A stretch of DNA of 33,493 nucleotides. Source: a virus. The DNA is taken from positions 1-33,493 of the IMG/VR virus record IMGVR_UViG_3300042868_001855. The stretch is one strand, 5' to 3'. Within the stretch, counting starts at the first letter, position 1; every line of letters starts with the position of its first letter. The notes under the pieces were generated by a model. The model was not told where the DNA came from. It made no database searches and was given only the letters and a program-made list of their open reading frames with translations. Shown in pieces: positions 13,033 through 20,010 of this stretch. A program made the translations under genes and the position numbers.

Positions 13033-13060
13033 ATTATAACCCAGCGGGTTAGCTTGTCAA
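13033..13060 (-). promoter_or_regulatory. Near-consensus sigma70 promoter of the accessory operon
   Basis: On the minus strand TTGACA (13055-13060), a 16-bp spacer, and TATAAT (13033-13038). Both hexamers are perfect consensus. The spacer is almost entirely filled by the palindrome AACCCGCTGGGTT, so a bound protein would block RNA polymerase. Confidence 0.85.
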
Positions 13061-13596
13061 CACTATTTGAGAAAATATTTACTCAGTGCTTACCCTTACC
13101 CTCTGGGTTTTCCTGCTTCTACTGGTGCGTCACTTGTGACTTACAGAGAAATAAGAGTTTTTAGGATTCCTGATTTCTTGTGCTCTTTTAAAAAGTCTAT
13201 ATCGACCCCCTCGCCTGCGCGATGTCACAAGTGGCGCACTGGCTACCGATCCCGCAAACCCGTGCACCCGCTGGGTTATTCCCTCACCCGCTGGGTTTCC
13301 GTGCCCATGGCCAGCGATCCCGTGCATCCGCTGGGTTTTGTGGCCACTGATTCACCCGCTGGGTGCACATGGCCGCATCGATTCACCGGCGGCGGCCTGC
13401 GCCAGCGATCCCGCGGCGGCCTGCGACACAATGGCCGGCGATGGCCAGCGCCAGCAATCTTGCGGCGCAAAGCAAGATCCGTGCCAGTTGCGCAATGGGG
13501 CCGGGTAGGGCCGGAGGCCGAAGGGGCCCAGACTGGGAGGTATCACGAACAATTTTTTATTTTTCAAAGAACCCGTTAACCAGTTACCCAATGGGT
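13038..13596. repeat. Seven ACCC-N3-GGGT palindromes (operator/iteron array)
   Basis: Sites at 13039-13049 (ACCCAGCGGGT, in the leftward promoter spacer), 13098-13108 (centre TCT), 13266-13276, 13286-13296 and 13354-13364 (all centre GCT), 13326-13336 (ATCCGCTGGGT, one mismatch) and 13586-13596 (centre AAT, 15 bp before the rightward -35). Start-to-start spacings in the central cluster are 20, 40 and 28 bp. The longer unit CGTGCA(C/T)CCGCTGGGTT occurs twice, exactly 60 bp apart. Confidence 0.85.
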
Positions 13597-13611
13597 TCCG
13601 CTAACCTACAG
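13061..13611. other. Non-coding control region between divergent operons
   Basis: No credible gene. It contains the palindrome array, the inverted-repeat pair, an AT-rich section near 13060-13085 and 13140-13205, a weak rightward promoter candidate (TTCTTG-17-TATATC, 13175-13203), a GC-rich stretch with repeated GCGGCGGCCTGCG (13388-13430) and a second AT-rich patch at 13550-13568. Repeats plus AT-rich DNA would suit an operator complex, a replication origin, or both. Confidence 0.7.
13122..13242. repeat. 19-bp imperfect inverted repeat pair flanking an AT-rich spacer
   Basis: The arm at 13122-13140 ends GCGTCACTTGTGAC; its reverse complement recurs at 13224-13242 with 16 of 19 bases matching. 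The left arm itself contains the palindrome GTCAC-TT-GTGAC. The 83-bp spacer is AT-rich with A and T runs. Confidence 0.65.
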
Positions 13612-13640
13612 TTGCACAAACTCAAACCTCCCGCTAGAAT
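13612..13640 (+). promoter_or_regulatory. Rightward promoter for the virion operon
   Basis: TTGCAC (13612-13617), a 17-bp spacer, TAGAAT (13635-13640). Predicted initiation falls only a few bases before the terS ATG at 13651, so this transcript would be nearly leaderless. Confidence 0.65.
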
Positions 13641-13650
13641 CCGTGACACT

Positions 13651-14202
13651 ATGGAATCATTAAATCTCGATCCTGTAGGCGCAAATGTCACAATGACCAG
13701 CGACAACAAAATCGAACTACCAGACTGGTTAGACCCTGCGCCTCGCACGCTTGCCAAATCACCCCCTGCGGTGAAGTCATTGGTATTGGCTCAGTATGAG
13801 CATGTATTTATGCGAGTCATCGATGAGGTTGCCCACGGCAAGTCCTTGTCGCAAGTGCTCAATGATGACCAGCGGCACATCGACTACAACGACTTTTACC
13901 GGTGGATCAAAAAAGACCCAACCCGTAAACAGTTGTTTGATGAAGCCCAAGAGATGCGCACTGAGTTTATGGCCGGCGAGATCATTGAGATTGCCGATGC
14001 GGATGACACACTCGAAGATGTGAATCGTAGTAGGCTCAAAATCGACACACGCAAGTGGCTCATGGGTGCGCACAACCGTAAGAAGTACGGAGCGACCACT
14101 AACATTGAGATGAGTGGTGGGATCTCAATACTGGCTGCGCTTGAAGCAGCTAACGCTCGGGTGATTGACTTGGCCGATGTAACCGATGTGCAGGAGAAGT
14201 AA
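13651..14202 (+). CDS. Terminase small subunit
   Basis: A 183-aa protein preceding the large terminase with a 1-bp overlap. It has a helical DNA-binding N-terminal half (VFMRVIDEVAHGKSLSQVLN, then DYNDFYRWIKKDPTRKQLFD), a central oligomerising helix (AQEMRTEFMAGEIIEIADAD), and RLKIDTRKWLMGAHNRKKYG, a pattern typical of phage small terminases that recognise the packaging site. I start at ATG 13651, downstream of the promoter; ATG 13693 is an alternative since neither has a clear SD. Longer readings upstream run through operator repeats and are rejected. Confidence 0.85.
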   Translation: MESLNLDPVGANVTMTSDNKIELPDWLDPAPRTLAKSPPAVKSLVLAQYEHVFMRVIDEVAHGKSLSQVLNDDQRHIDYNDFYRWIKKDPTRKQLFDEAQEMRTEFMAGEIIEIADADDTLEDVNRSRLKIDTRKWLMGAHNRKKYGATTNIEMSGGISILAALEAANARVIDLADVTDVQEK

Positions 14203-15728
14203 TGCAGACTTTAAAATTTTCTCCAGAAGATGAGCAGGTACTAATGGGTCAGCTTTGGAGCGCCCAGATTGCGGACAACCCAGAAACGTTTGTACTTTTT
14301 GCGTTTCCATGGGGACAGAAGAACACACCGCTTGAACATTTCAAAGGCCCGCGGGCTTGGCAGCGCAGGACACTTCGTAAGATAGCCGATCACATTAAGG
14401 CTAACCGTGGACAGATGGACATGGATGCGCTAAGAAGGGCAGTCAGCTCGGGTCGGGGAATTGGGAAGTCGGCACTGGTGTCGTGGTTAATCCTGTGGAT
14501 GCTGACTACTCGGATAGGCAGTTCCGTCATCGTGTCGGCTAACAGTGAGAACCAGCTTCGCACGGTGACCTGGGGTGAGCTGACTAAGTGGGCCACCATG
14601 GCGATTAACTCGCACTGGTGGGAGCCGTCAGCTACCAAGCTGGTTCCTGCACAGTGGCTCACCGAGCTCGTTGAGCGTGACCTTAAAAAAGGTACTCGTT
14701 ACTGGGCCGCGGAGGGGAAGCTGTGGTCTGAGGAGAACCCCGATAGCTATGCCGGTGTCCACAATCATGACGGGATGATGGTGATTTTTGACGAAGCCAG
14801 CGGTATTCCAGACACAATTTGGTCGGTTGCTTCAGGCTTCTTTACCGAGAAGATATTGGACAGGTACTGGTTTGCGTTTAGTAACCCGCGGCGCAACACA
14901 GGGTATTTCTTCGAGTGCTTCAACGCCAAGCGGGACTTTTGGGACACCGAAATTATTGATGCTCGGACAGTCGAGGGTACGGACAAGGGCATCTATGACC
15001 AGATTATTGCTGAATACGGCGAAGACTCCATACAAGCCCGCATCGAGGTCTATGGCGAGTTCCCCGCTGCCGGCGAAGACCAGTTTATCTCGCCCGTTGT
15101 GGTCGAGGATGCGTTCAAACGGCCTAAGTACAAAGACCTGACAGCTCCGATCGTGATCGGTGTTGACCCAGCCCGCGGCGGTATGGACTCAACAGTCATC
15201 GTGGTGCGCCAAGGGCGTGACTTGGTTGCCATCAAGCGTTACAAAGGCGAGGACACCATGAGCGTTGTCGGTCACGTTATCGAAGCGATCGAAGAATATA
15301 AACCAGTCCTGACCGTCATCGATGAGGGCGGCCTTGGGTACGGGATACTTGACAGGTTGACCGAGCAGCGGTACAAAGTGCGCGGGGTTAACTTTGCTTG
15401 GAAGGCAAAAAACCCCATAATGTGGGGTAATAAGAGGGCTGAGATGTGGGGTATGATGCGCGAATGGCTCAGGTCAGCCGCAATTCCCATCGATAGGCAG
15501 CTCAAAGCTGACCTTATCGGGCCGACCAAAAAGCCCAATTCCGCAGGTACTATCTTTCTGGAAGGTAAAAAGGAAATGAAAGCACGAGGTATCGCTTCAC
15601 CTGATGCAGCCGATGCTTTGGCCGTCACTTTTGCCTTCCCCGTAGCACATCGGGAGTCGCGTGAACACACAACGCGGCGCATTCAATCCGATCGTAGTGT
15701 GGTTGCAACATCATGGATGGGATCATAA
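14202..15728 (+). CDS. Terminase large subunit
   Basis: DNA-packaging ATPase and headful nuclease, 508 aa. Walker A is SGRGIGKS (residues 83-90), Walker B is MMVIFDEAS with D197 and E198, and the RNase H-like nuclease domain shows VIGVDPARGG (D322), VIDEGGLGYG and, near the end, SPDAADALA, giving the acidic triad. The length and motif spacing are normal for a complete TerL. It starts at the last base of terS and its TAA overlaps the next ATG (TAATG), so packaging genes are translated together. Confidence 0.95.
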   Translation: MQTLKFSPEDEQVLMGQLWSAQIADNPETFVLFAFPWGQKNTPLEHFKGPRAWQRRTLRKIADHIKANRGQMDMDALRRAVSSGRGIGKSALVSWLILWMLTTRIGSSVIVSANSENQLRTVTWGELTKWATMAINSHWWEPSATKLVPAQWLTELVERDLKKGTRYWAAEGKLWSEENPDSYAGVHNHDGMMVIFDEASGIPDTIWSVASGFFTEKILDRYWFAFSNPRRNTGYFFECFNAKRDFWDTEIIDARTVEGTDKGIYDQIIAEYGEDSIQARIEVYGEFPAAGEDQFISPVVVEDAFKRPKYKDLTAPIVIGVDPARGGMDSTVIVVRQGRDLVAIKRYKGEDTMSVVGHVIEAIEEYKPVLTVIDEGGLGYGILDRLTEQRYKVRGVNFAWKAKNPIMWGNKRAEMWGMMREWLRSAAIPIDRQLKADLIGPTKKPNSAGTIFLEGKKEMKARGIASPDAADALAVTFAFPVAHRESREHTTRRIQSDRSVVATSWMGS

Positions 15729-15880
15729 TGGCTACCAAACCCGGACTCTATGCAAATATTCATGCAAAACAGGCTCGCATAGCCGCTGGCAGCAAAGAGA
15801 AGATGAACAAGCCTGGCAGCAAAAACGCACCGACTGCCAAAGATTTTAAAGACTCTGCCAAGACGGCTAAGAAGAAGTAA
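15728..15880 (+). CDS. Small basic phage protein, 50 aa
   Basis: MATKPGLYANIHAKQARIAA, then GSKEKMNKPGSKNAPTAKDF and a Lys-rich end. The KPGLYANIHAK...KPGSK...PT pattern recurs in many phage structural operons next to terminase or portal genes; the function is unknown. It overlaps the terL stop as TAATG. The high Lys content suggests contact with DNA or the capsid interior. Confidence 0.75.
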   Translation: MATKPGLYANIHAKQARIAAGSKEKMNKPGSKNAPTAKDFKDSAKTAKKK

Positions 15881-15882
15881 TC

Positions 15883-16311
15883 ATGGCAAATACCAAACCT
15901 ATTGGCGTGGCATACGAAGATCAGAACATCATTGGCGCGGACATTGTCAAGGCCACTGACATTGCTACCACTGGCACAATTGGTTATTCGGCCAGTGCTT
16001 TTGGCACGGTGACTCAGCAGAACAACAAGACCACTGGTGTGACGCTTAATACGCCTTCTGGCCAGATTACCACGGCCAACGCGCAAATGGCCCCAAGTGC
16101 CAATGCAATGTTTGTGGTGACTTGTTCTGCATGTAGCATCAAAGATGTGGTGGTGATAAGTGTGGCCTCTGGCGGCACATTGGGCGCATACAATGCTTTC
16201 ATTGCTGCGGTCGCAGATGGCTCGTTCACGGTGGAACTTAAGAACGTGACGAACAATGCTTACTCTGAGGCGATTAAATTGAATTACGCTATTTTCCACA
16301 CGGAGACTTAA
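15883..16311 (+). CDS. Beta-rich structural protein, 142 aa
   Basis: Begins MANTKPIGVAYEDQNIIGAD and is rich in Thr, Ser, Ala and alternating hydrophobics, as in head decoration or fibre-domain proteins. The first ten residues and the leader DNA (TAATCATGGCAAATAC) nearly repeat those of the gene at 25273, so the two may share an assembly signal or a common origin. It is followed directly by the next ORF. Virion location is inferred. Confidence 0.65.
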   Translation: MANTKPIGVAYEDQNIIGADIVKATDIATTGTIGYSASAFGTVTQQNNKTTGVTLNTPSGQITTANAQMAPSANAMFVVTCSACSIKDVVVISVASGGTLGAYNAFIAAVADGSFTVELKNVTNNAYSEAIKLNYAIFHTET

Positions 16312-16461
16312 ATGCCACTGGTTAAATCAAAATCACCCGAAGCCTTCCGCAAGAACGTCAAGGCCGAAGTGGCCGCTGGCAAGCCAGTCAAGCAGGCAGT
16401 TGCAATTGCTTATTCTGTTAAGCGCGAAGCTCAAAAATCAACACCAAAAGGGAAAAAATAA
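16312..16461 (+). CDS. DUF6496-like small basic protein, 49 aa
   Basis: MPLVKSKSPEAFRKNVKAEV followed by AAGKPVKQAVAIAYSVKREA, matching the small KPxKQAxAIAYSVKR family frequent in phages (DUF6496-like). It is very basic, with two short helices. It is flush with the upstream stop and overlaps the next start as TAATG. Function unknown; possibly DNA-associated. Confidence 0.75.
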   Translation: MPLVKSKSPEAFRKNVKAEVAAGKPVKQAVAIAYSVKREAQKSTPKGKK

Positions 16462-16754
16462 TGGCCATCAAGAAAATTATGAACTTAACTGGCAACAGGG
16501 TTCTTCAAACGTCATTTGGTGCAGTTTCTGAAGGCTCTGGCACATTGGCAGTTGTCGCTACTGCTCGGGTGGCAGAAATTACGGGCAACGCAAGTCAACT
16601 TAACGCTCGCGTTAGTTTTACGGATGGGACAATAAACTTTGACAAAACTTATGTTGTTCCAGTTTCGATTGAAGACGGCCAGCCTAACTTCATTCGTCAA
16701 GTGTATTTGCACTTAAAGACTTTGCCAGAATTTGAAAATTGCGAAGATTGCTAA
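16461..16754 (+). CDS. Hypothetical protein, 97 aa
   Basis: MAIKKIMNLTGNRVLQTSFG, then VSEGSGTLAVVATARVAEITG, then VSFTDGTINFDKTYVVPVSI and an ending FENCEDC. It looks like an all-beta domain with a short acidic, two-Cys tail. No family recognised. It is coupled to both neighbours with no spacing. Confidence 0.65.
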   Translation: MAIKKIMNLTGNRVLQTSFGAVSEGSGTLAVVATARVAEITGNASQLNARVSFTDGTINFDKTYVVPVSIEDGQPNFIRQVYLHLKTLPEFENCEDC

Positions 16755-16988
16755 ATGAAAGCCTTGCAAGATTGCATCATCATTGAGCGCGATGTTGAAA
16801 AGCATCCTTTGTTTGTATTGCCGCAGACTGAGAAGTTAGGCACTGGGATTGCTGTTGCCATTGGCCCAAAATGCCTAGACATCAAGATTGGTGACCATGT
16901 ATACTTCGATGTAGGGCAAGAATTTAAGCAAGATGGCAAAGATTATGTCGTCATGCGTGAGCCTCACATTTTAGGGGTTTTGGAATGA
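16755..16988 (+). CDS. GroES-like co-chaperonin (Cpn10 fold)
   Basis: A 77-aa protein whose order of elements matches GroES: MKALQDCIIIERD at the N-terminus, then a shortened loop, then KLGTGIAVAIGPK, then DIKIGDHVYFD, then DGKDYVVMREPHILGVLE, which parallels the GroES ending with ...M.E.DILA.VE. It is about 20 residues shorter than cellular GroES (95-97), mainly because the mobile-loop and roof regions are reduced; PLFVLPQTEKL occupies the mobile-loop position. Phage co-chaperonins adapt host GroEL for capsid folding. It lies directly before the portal, which it overlaps by 4 bp. The fold call is strong; GroEL binding is inferred. Confidence 0.8.
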   Translation: MKALQDCIIIERDVEKHPLFVLPQTEKLGTGIAVAIGPKCLDIKIGDHVYFDVGQEFKQDGKDYVVMREPHILGVLE

Positions 16989-19174
16989 ATGATCCTACTG
17001 GTATTGTTGCGGCGGCTAACGTAGCTGCTGGCGGTAAGCCTAAAAATAGTGCTGCGGATATATTGACAACCGCCCGTGCGCGGTTGGATATGGCTGTCTC
17101 TGCGCTTGCGGAAAGCAGAGAAGACGAAATTGACGATCTGCGCTTTTATGCTGGCTCACCCGACAATCACTGGCAGTGGCCTGCTGACGTACTGGCCACT
17201 CGCGGTGCGGTGCAAGGTCAGACGATCAACGCCCGCCCGACACTCACAATTAACAAACTGCCGCAACACGTTCGTCAAGTGACGAATGACATGCGTCAGA
17301 ACCGCCCAGGCGCGAAGGTCATTCCTGTGGATGACAATGCTGACGTGGAAGTGGCTGACATTTTCAACGGCATGATTCGCCATATTGAATACATCTCTGA
17401 CGCTGACGTGGCCTACGACACGGCCTGTGAGAATCAGGTGTCTTATGGCGAGGGCTATATCACCTTGATGACCGAGTATTGTGACGAGAACACATTTGAT
17501 CAGGACATTAAGATTGGCCGTGTGCGCAATTCCTTCTCGGTCTACATGGATCCCTTGATCCAAGACCCAACGGGTGCAGATGCCACGTATTGCTTTATTA
17601 CTGAAGACCTGACCAAAGCAGAATATGAGCGCCAGTACCCTGATGCCGCGCCTATCTCGACGCTCCAGTCTCTTGGCGTGGGTGATCAGTCAATCAGCAA
17701 CTGGCTCAATGAAGACACTGTGCGAATTGCCGGTTATTACTACATTGACTATGACCAGACAACGCTGAACCTGTACCCTGGAAACCAGACCGCTTTTGAG
17801 GGCACGCCAGAAGACAAGGTTTTGAGGTTGCAGTTTGGCAAACCCAAGCGCAGCCGTGAGTCTGACCGCCCAAGGGTCAAATATTGCAAGATTAACGGAT
17901 ATGAAATCCTTGAAGAAAAAGAATGGGCTGGCAAATGGATCCCTGTGATCCGTGTGGTTGGCAACGAATTTGAGGTCGACGGTAGGTTATACGTCAGTGG
18001 CCTTGTGCGCAATGCCAAGGATGCCCAGCGCATGTACAACTATTGGGTTAGCCAAGAAGCTGAGATGTTGGCTTTGGCACCCAAGGCGCCTTTCATTGGC
18101 TATGGTGGCCAGTTTGAGGGCTATGAGGATAAGTGGAAGACGGCTAACACAAACAACTGGCCGTATCTAGAGGTAAACCCTGATGTGACTGATGGCCAAG
18201 GTGCGGTGTTGCCGATACCTCAACGTGCCCAGCCGCCAATGGCTTCTAGCGGCTTGTTGCAAGCCAAAGCTGGCGCATCTGAGGACATCAAGTCTACAAC
18301 TGGCCAGTACAACGCATCATTGGGCATGGGATCAAACGAACGCTCTGGCAAGGCTATTTTGGCTCGCCAGCGCGAAGGTGATGTTGGCACATACCACTAT
18401 GGTGACAATCTAACCCGCGCTGTGCGCCACGTTGCCCGCCAGTTGGTGGACTTGATCCCTAAGATTTACGACACTCAGCGCATTGCTCGCATCATCGGTG
18501 AAGATGGTGAGACAAAGATGGTCAAGATCAACCCAGAGCAGCCACAACCTGTTAACAAAATTGTGGATCAGGCTGGCATTGTGATCGAGAAAATCTACAA
18601 TCCAGGCGTGGGCAAGTACGATGTAGTGGCCACCACTGGCCCAGGCTATGCAACCAAGCGTCAGGCGGCATTAGAAGCCATGGCTCAACTCTTACAGGGC
18701 AATCCCCAACTGTGGGCTGTGGCTGGCGACTTGTTTGTCAAGAACATGGATTGGCCTGGCGCACAGGAGATGTCCAAGCGCTTTGCCAAGACCATTGATC
18801 CCAAGTTCTTGTCGGACGGTGAAGACAACCCCGCATTGCAGGCAGCGCAGCAACAAATGCAGGCCATGGGTCAAGAAATGGAGCAGATGCACCAGATGAT
18901 TCAGAATGTCGGCAAGTCAATTGAAGCGCAGGACATGGAGCGCAAGGATTTTGAGGCACAAGTTAAGGCTTATGATGCTGAAACCAAGCGCATTTCTGCT
19001 GTGCAAGCATCGATGTCGCCAGAGCAGATTCAAGACATTGTTTTGGGCACGGTTCACGGCATGATTACTTCTGGTGATTTAATTGCTGAGATGCCTGGCC
19101 GTGAACCAATGGAAATGATGCCTGAGACTGCTGAATATGCACAAGGAATACCACCACAAGGAATGCCACAATGA
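16985..19174 (+). CDS. P22-like portal protein
   Basis: A 729-aa portal, close to the 725 residues of P22 gp1. Recognisable sections are REDEIDDLRFYAGSPDNHWQ and LTINKLPQHVRQVTNDMRQN near the N-terminus, SYGEGYITLMTEY, VYMDPLIQDPTGADATYCFI and GSNERSGKAILARQREGD in the core, followed by a long Gln/Met-rich helical C-terminus (from about residue 615) like the P22 barrel. It forms the dodecameric ring for packaging and tail assembly. ATGA overlaps occur at both ends (GroES-like gene before, DUF5856-like gene after). Confidence 0.93.
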   Translation: MNDPTGIVAAANVAAGGKPKNSAADILTTARARLDMAVSALAESREDEIDDLRFYAGSPDNHWQWPADVLATRGAVQGQTINARPTLTINKLPQHVRQVTNDMRQNRPGAKVIPVDDNADVEVADIFNGMIRHIEYISDADVAYDTACENQVSYGEGYITLMTEYCDENTFDQDIKIGRVRNSFSVYMDPLIQDPTGADATYCFITEDLTKAEYERQYPDAAPISTLQSLGVGDQSISNWLNEDTVRIAGYYYIDYDQTTLNLYPGNQTAFEGTPEDKVLRLQFGKPKRSRESDRPRVKYCKINGYEILEEKEWAGKWIPVIRVVGNEFEVDGRLYVSGLVRNAKDAQRMYNYWVSQEAEMLALAPKAPFIGYGGQFEGYEDKWKTANTNNWPYLEVNPDVTDGQGAVLPIPQRAQPPMASSGLLQAKAGASEDIKSTTGQYNASLGMGSNERSGKAILARQREGDVGTYHYGDNLTRAVRHVARQLVDLIPKIYDTQRIARIIGEDGETKMVKINPEQPQPVNKIVDQAGIVIEKIYNPGVGKYDVVATTGPGYATKRQAALEAMAQLLQGNPQLWAVAGDLFVKNMDWPGAQEMSKRFAKTIDPKFLSDGEDNPALQAAQQQMQAMGQEMEQMHQMIQNVGKSIEAQDMERKDFEAQVKAYDAETKRISAVQASMSPEQIQDIVLGTVHGMITSGDLIAEMPGREPMEMMPETAEYAQGIPPQGMPQ

Positions 19175-19533
19175 AAGCAAATGAATTTTTAGGCTTGCTG
19201 TTCTTGGCGCGGGATGTAGCCCATTCCGTGCATTTGAACACTCGCAGCTACAGCAAGCATGTAGCGCTTAATATCTTTTATGACCGCATCATTGGCGCGG
19301 CTGATGACTTTGCCGAAGCCTACCAAGGCAGGCATGGTTTGATTGGCCCCATTACCTTGCATTCGGCCAAAAAGACGGCCAACATTATTGAGTTTTTGCA
19401 AGATTCACTTGCTGAAATTGAAGCCGCAAGATACGATGTGGCTGATAAATCTGATTCATCATTGCAACAATTGATAGATAATATCGTTGAGATATATCTG
19501 CGAACTTTGTACAAGCTAAAATTCTTAGCATAA
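19171..19533 (+). CDS. DUF5856-like helical protein, 120 aa
   Basis: All-helical protein: FLGLLFLARDVAHSVHLNTR, SYSKHVALNIFYDRIIGAAD, DFAEAYQGRHG, then IIEFLQDSLAEIEAARYDVA. The LARDVAH...HLNT.SY..H.AL..FYD and EAYQG motifs match DUF5856, a family found in phage structural regions whose helical pattern recalls Dps/ferritin-like bundles. No metal ligands can be assigned with confidence. It overlaps the portal stop as ATGA. Function unknown. Confidence 0.72.
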   Translation: MKANEFLGLLFLARDVAHSVHLNTRSYSKHVALNIFYDRIIGAADDFAEAYQGRHGLIGPITLHSAKKTANIIEFLQDSLAEIEAARYDVADKSDSSLQQLIDNIVEIYLRTLYKLKFLA

Positions 19534-19541
19534 GGATCATC

Positions 19542-19844
19542 ATGGAACTTCTGAACCCTCTATCACAAGTCAACTTCCCTGGCCGCACTGCGTCTTACAC
19601 TGGCTCTGCTGGCAACACTGCTGACTGGAACCCCGGCCCCGAGGGCGTGGTGATCTGGTCTACAACTCCTTGCTATGTGGAAGTTGGCCCTGGTGCTGTG
19701 GCCACTACTGCTAGCACACCGATCCCTGCATTTACCCCAATTCCGTTTTACGTGATTATGGGCACTGGCGCTCCTTTTCGCGTGAGTGCCATTCGCATTG
19801 CGGATGACGGCGTGATTTACTGCAAACCGATTAACAAGCAATGA
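19542..19844 (+). CDS. Small beta-rich virion protein, 100 aa
   Basis: MELLNPLSQVNFPGRTASYT, then Pro/Gly/Thr-rich beta strands (VVIWSTTPCYVEVGPGAVAT, FYVIMGTGAPFRVSAIRIAD). It resembles small phage decoration or fibre-linked proteins, with no named family. GGATC lies upstream of the ATG. The stop overlaps the next start as ATGA. Confidence 0.6.
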   Translation: MELLNPLSQVNFPGRTASYTGSAGNTADWNPGPEGVVIWSTTPCYVEVGPGAVATTASTPIPAFTPIPFYVIMGTGAPFRVSAIRIADDGVIYCKPINKQ

Positions 19845-20005
19845 GCTTTGGTGTCGCCCTTCGCAATGCACTAGGTCTTGGCCTTGGCGGTATTGCCACG
19901 TTGTTTACAGGCACACGCGACAGTGGTGGCTCGGTGGGCAACCTTCTCACCGAATCTGGCGACAACCTCGTCCAAGAGGACGGTGGGCAAATTCTTTTGG
20001 AGTGA
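19841..20005 (+). CDS. 54-aa small protein upstream of the tailspike
   Basis: MSFGVALRNALGLGLGGIAT followed by LFTGTRDSGGSVGNLLTESG and an acidic end. A short Gly/Leu-rich N-terminal segment could be weakly membrane-active, and LLTESGDNLVQEDGGQILLE is a phrase common at the ends of phage tail-associated small proteins. It is coupled to the upstream gene by ATGA, and the tailspike starts 5 bp after the stop. Confidence 0.6.
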   Translation: MSFGVALRNALGLGLGGIATLFTGTRDSGGSVGNLLTESGDNLVQEDGGQILLE

Positions 20006-20010
20006 CCTAA

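Noticed and set aside
13266-13364. CRISPR array
   Set aside because: The repeated units are 11-17 bp palindromes with irregular, short spacings, no leader and no cas genes.
13067-13579. 170-codon open frame on the plus strand in the control region
   Set aside because: It runs through the palindrome array (giving repeated VHPLG-like peptides), has no SD, no domain and strong compositional bias; regulatory DNA explains it better.
13363-13650. N-terminal extension of the small terminase
   Set aside because: The extension reads through GC-rich repeats, an operator and the promoter; the product has normal length from 13651.
15728-16461. Frameshifted or broken gene between terL and portal
   Set aside because: The small frames each have recognisable small-protein patterns and precise stop-start overlaps, so they are intact genes.
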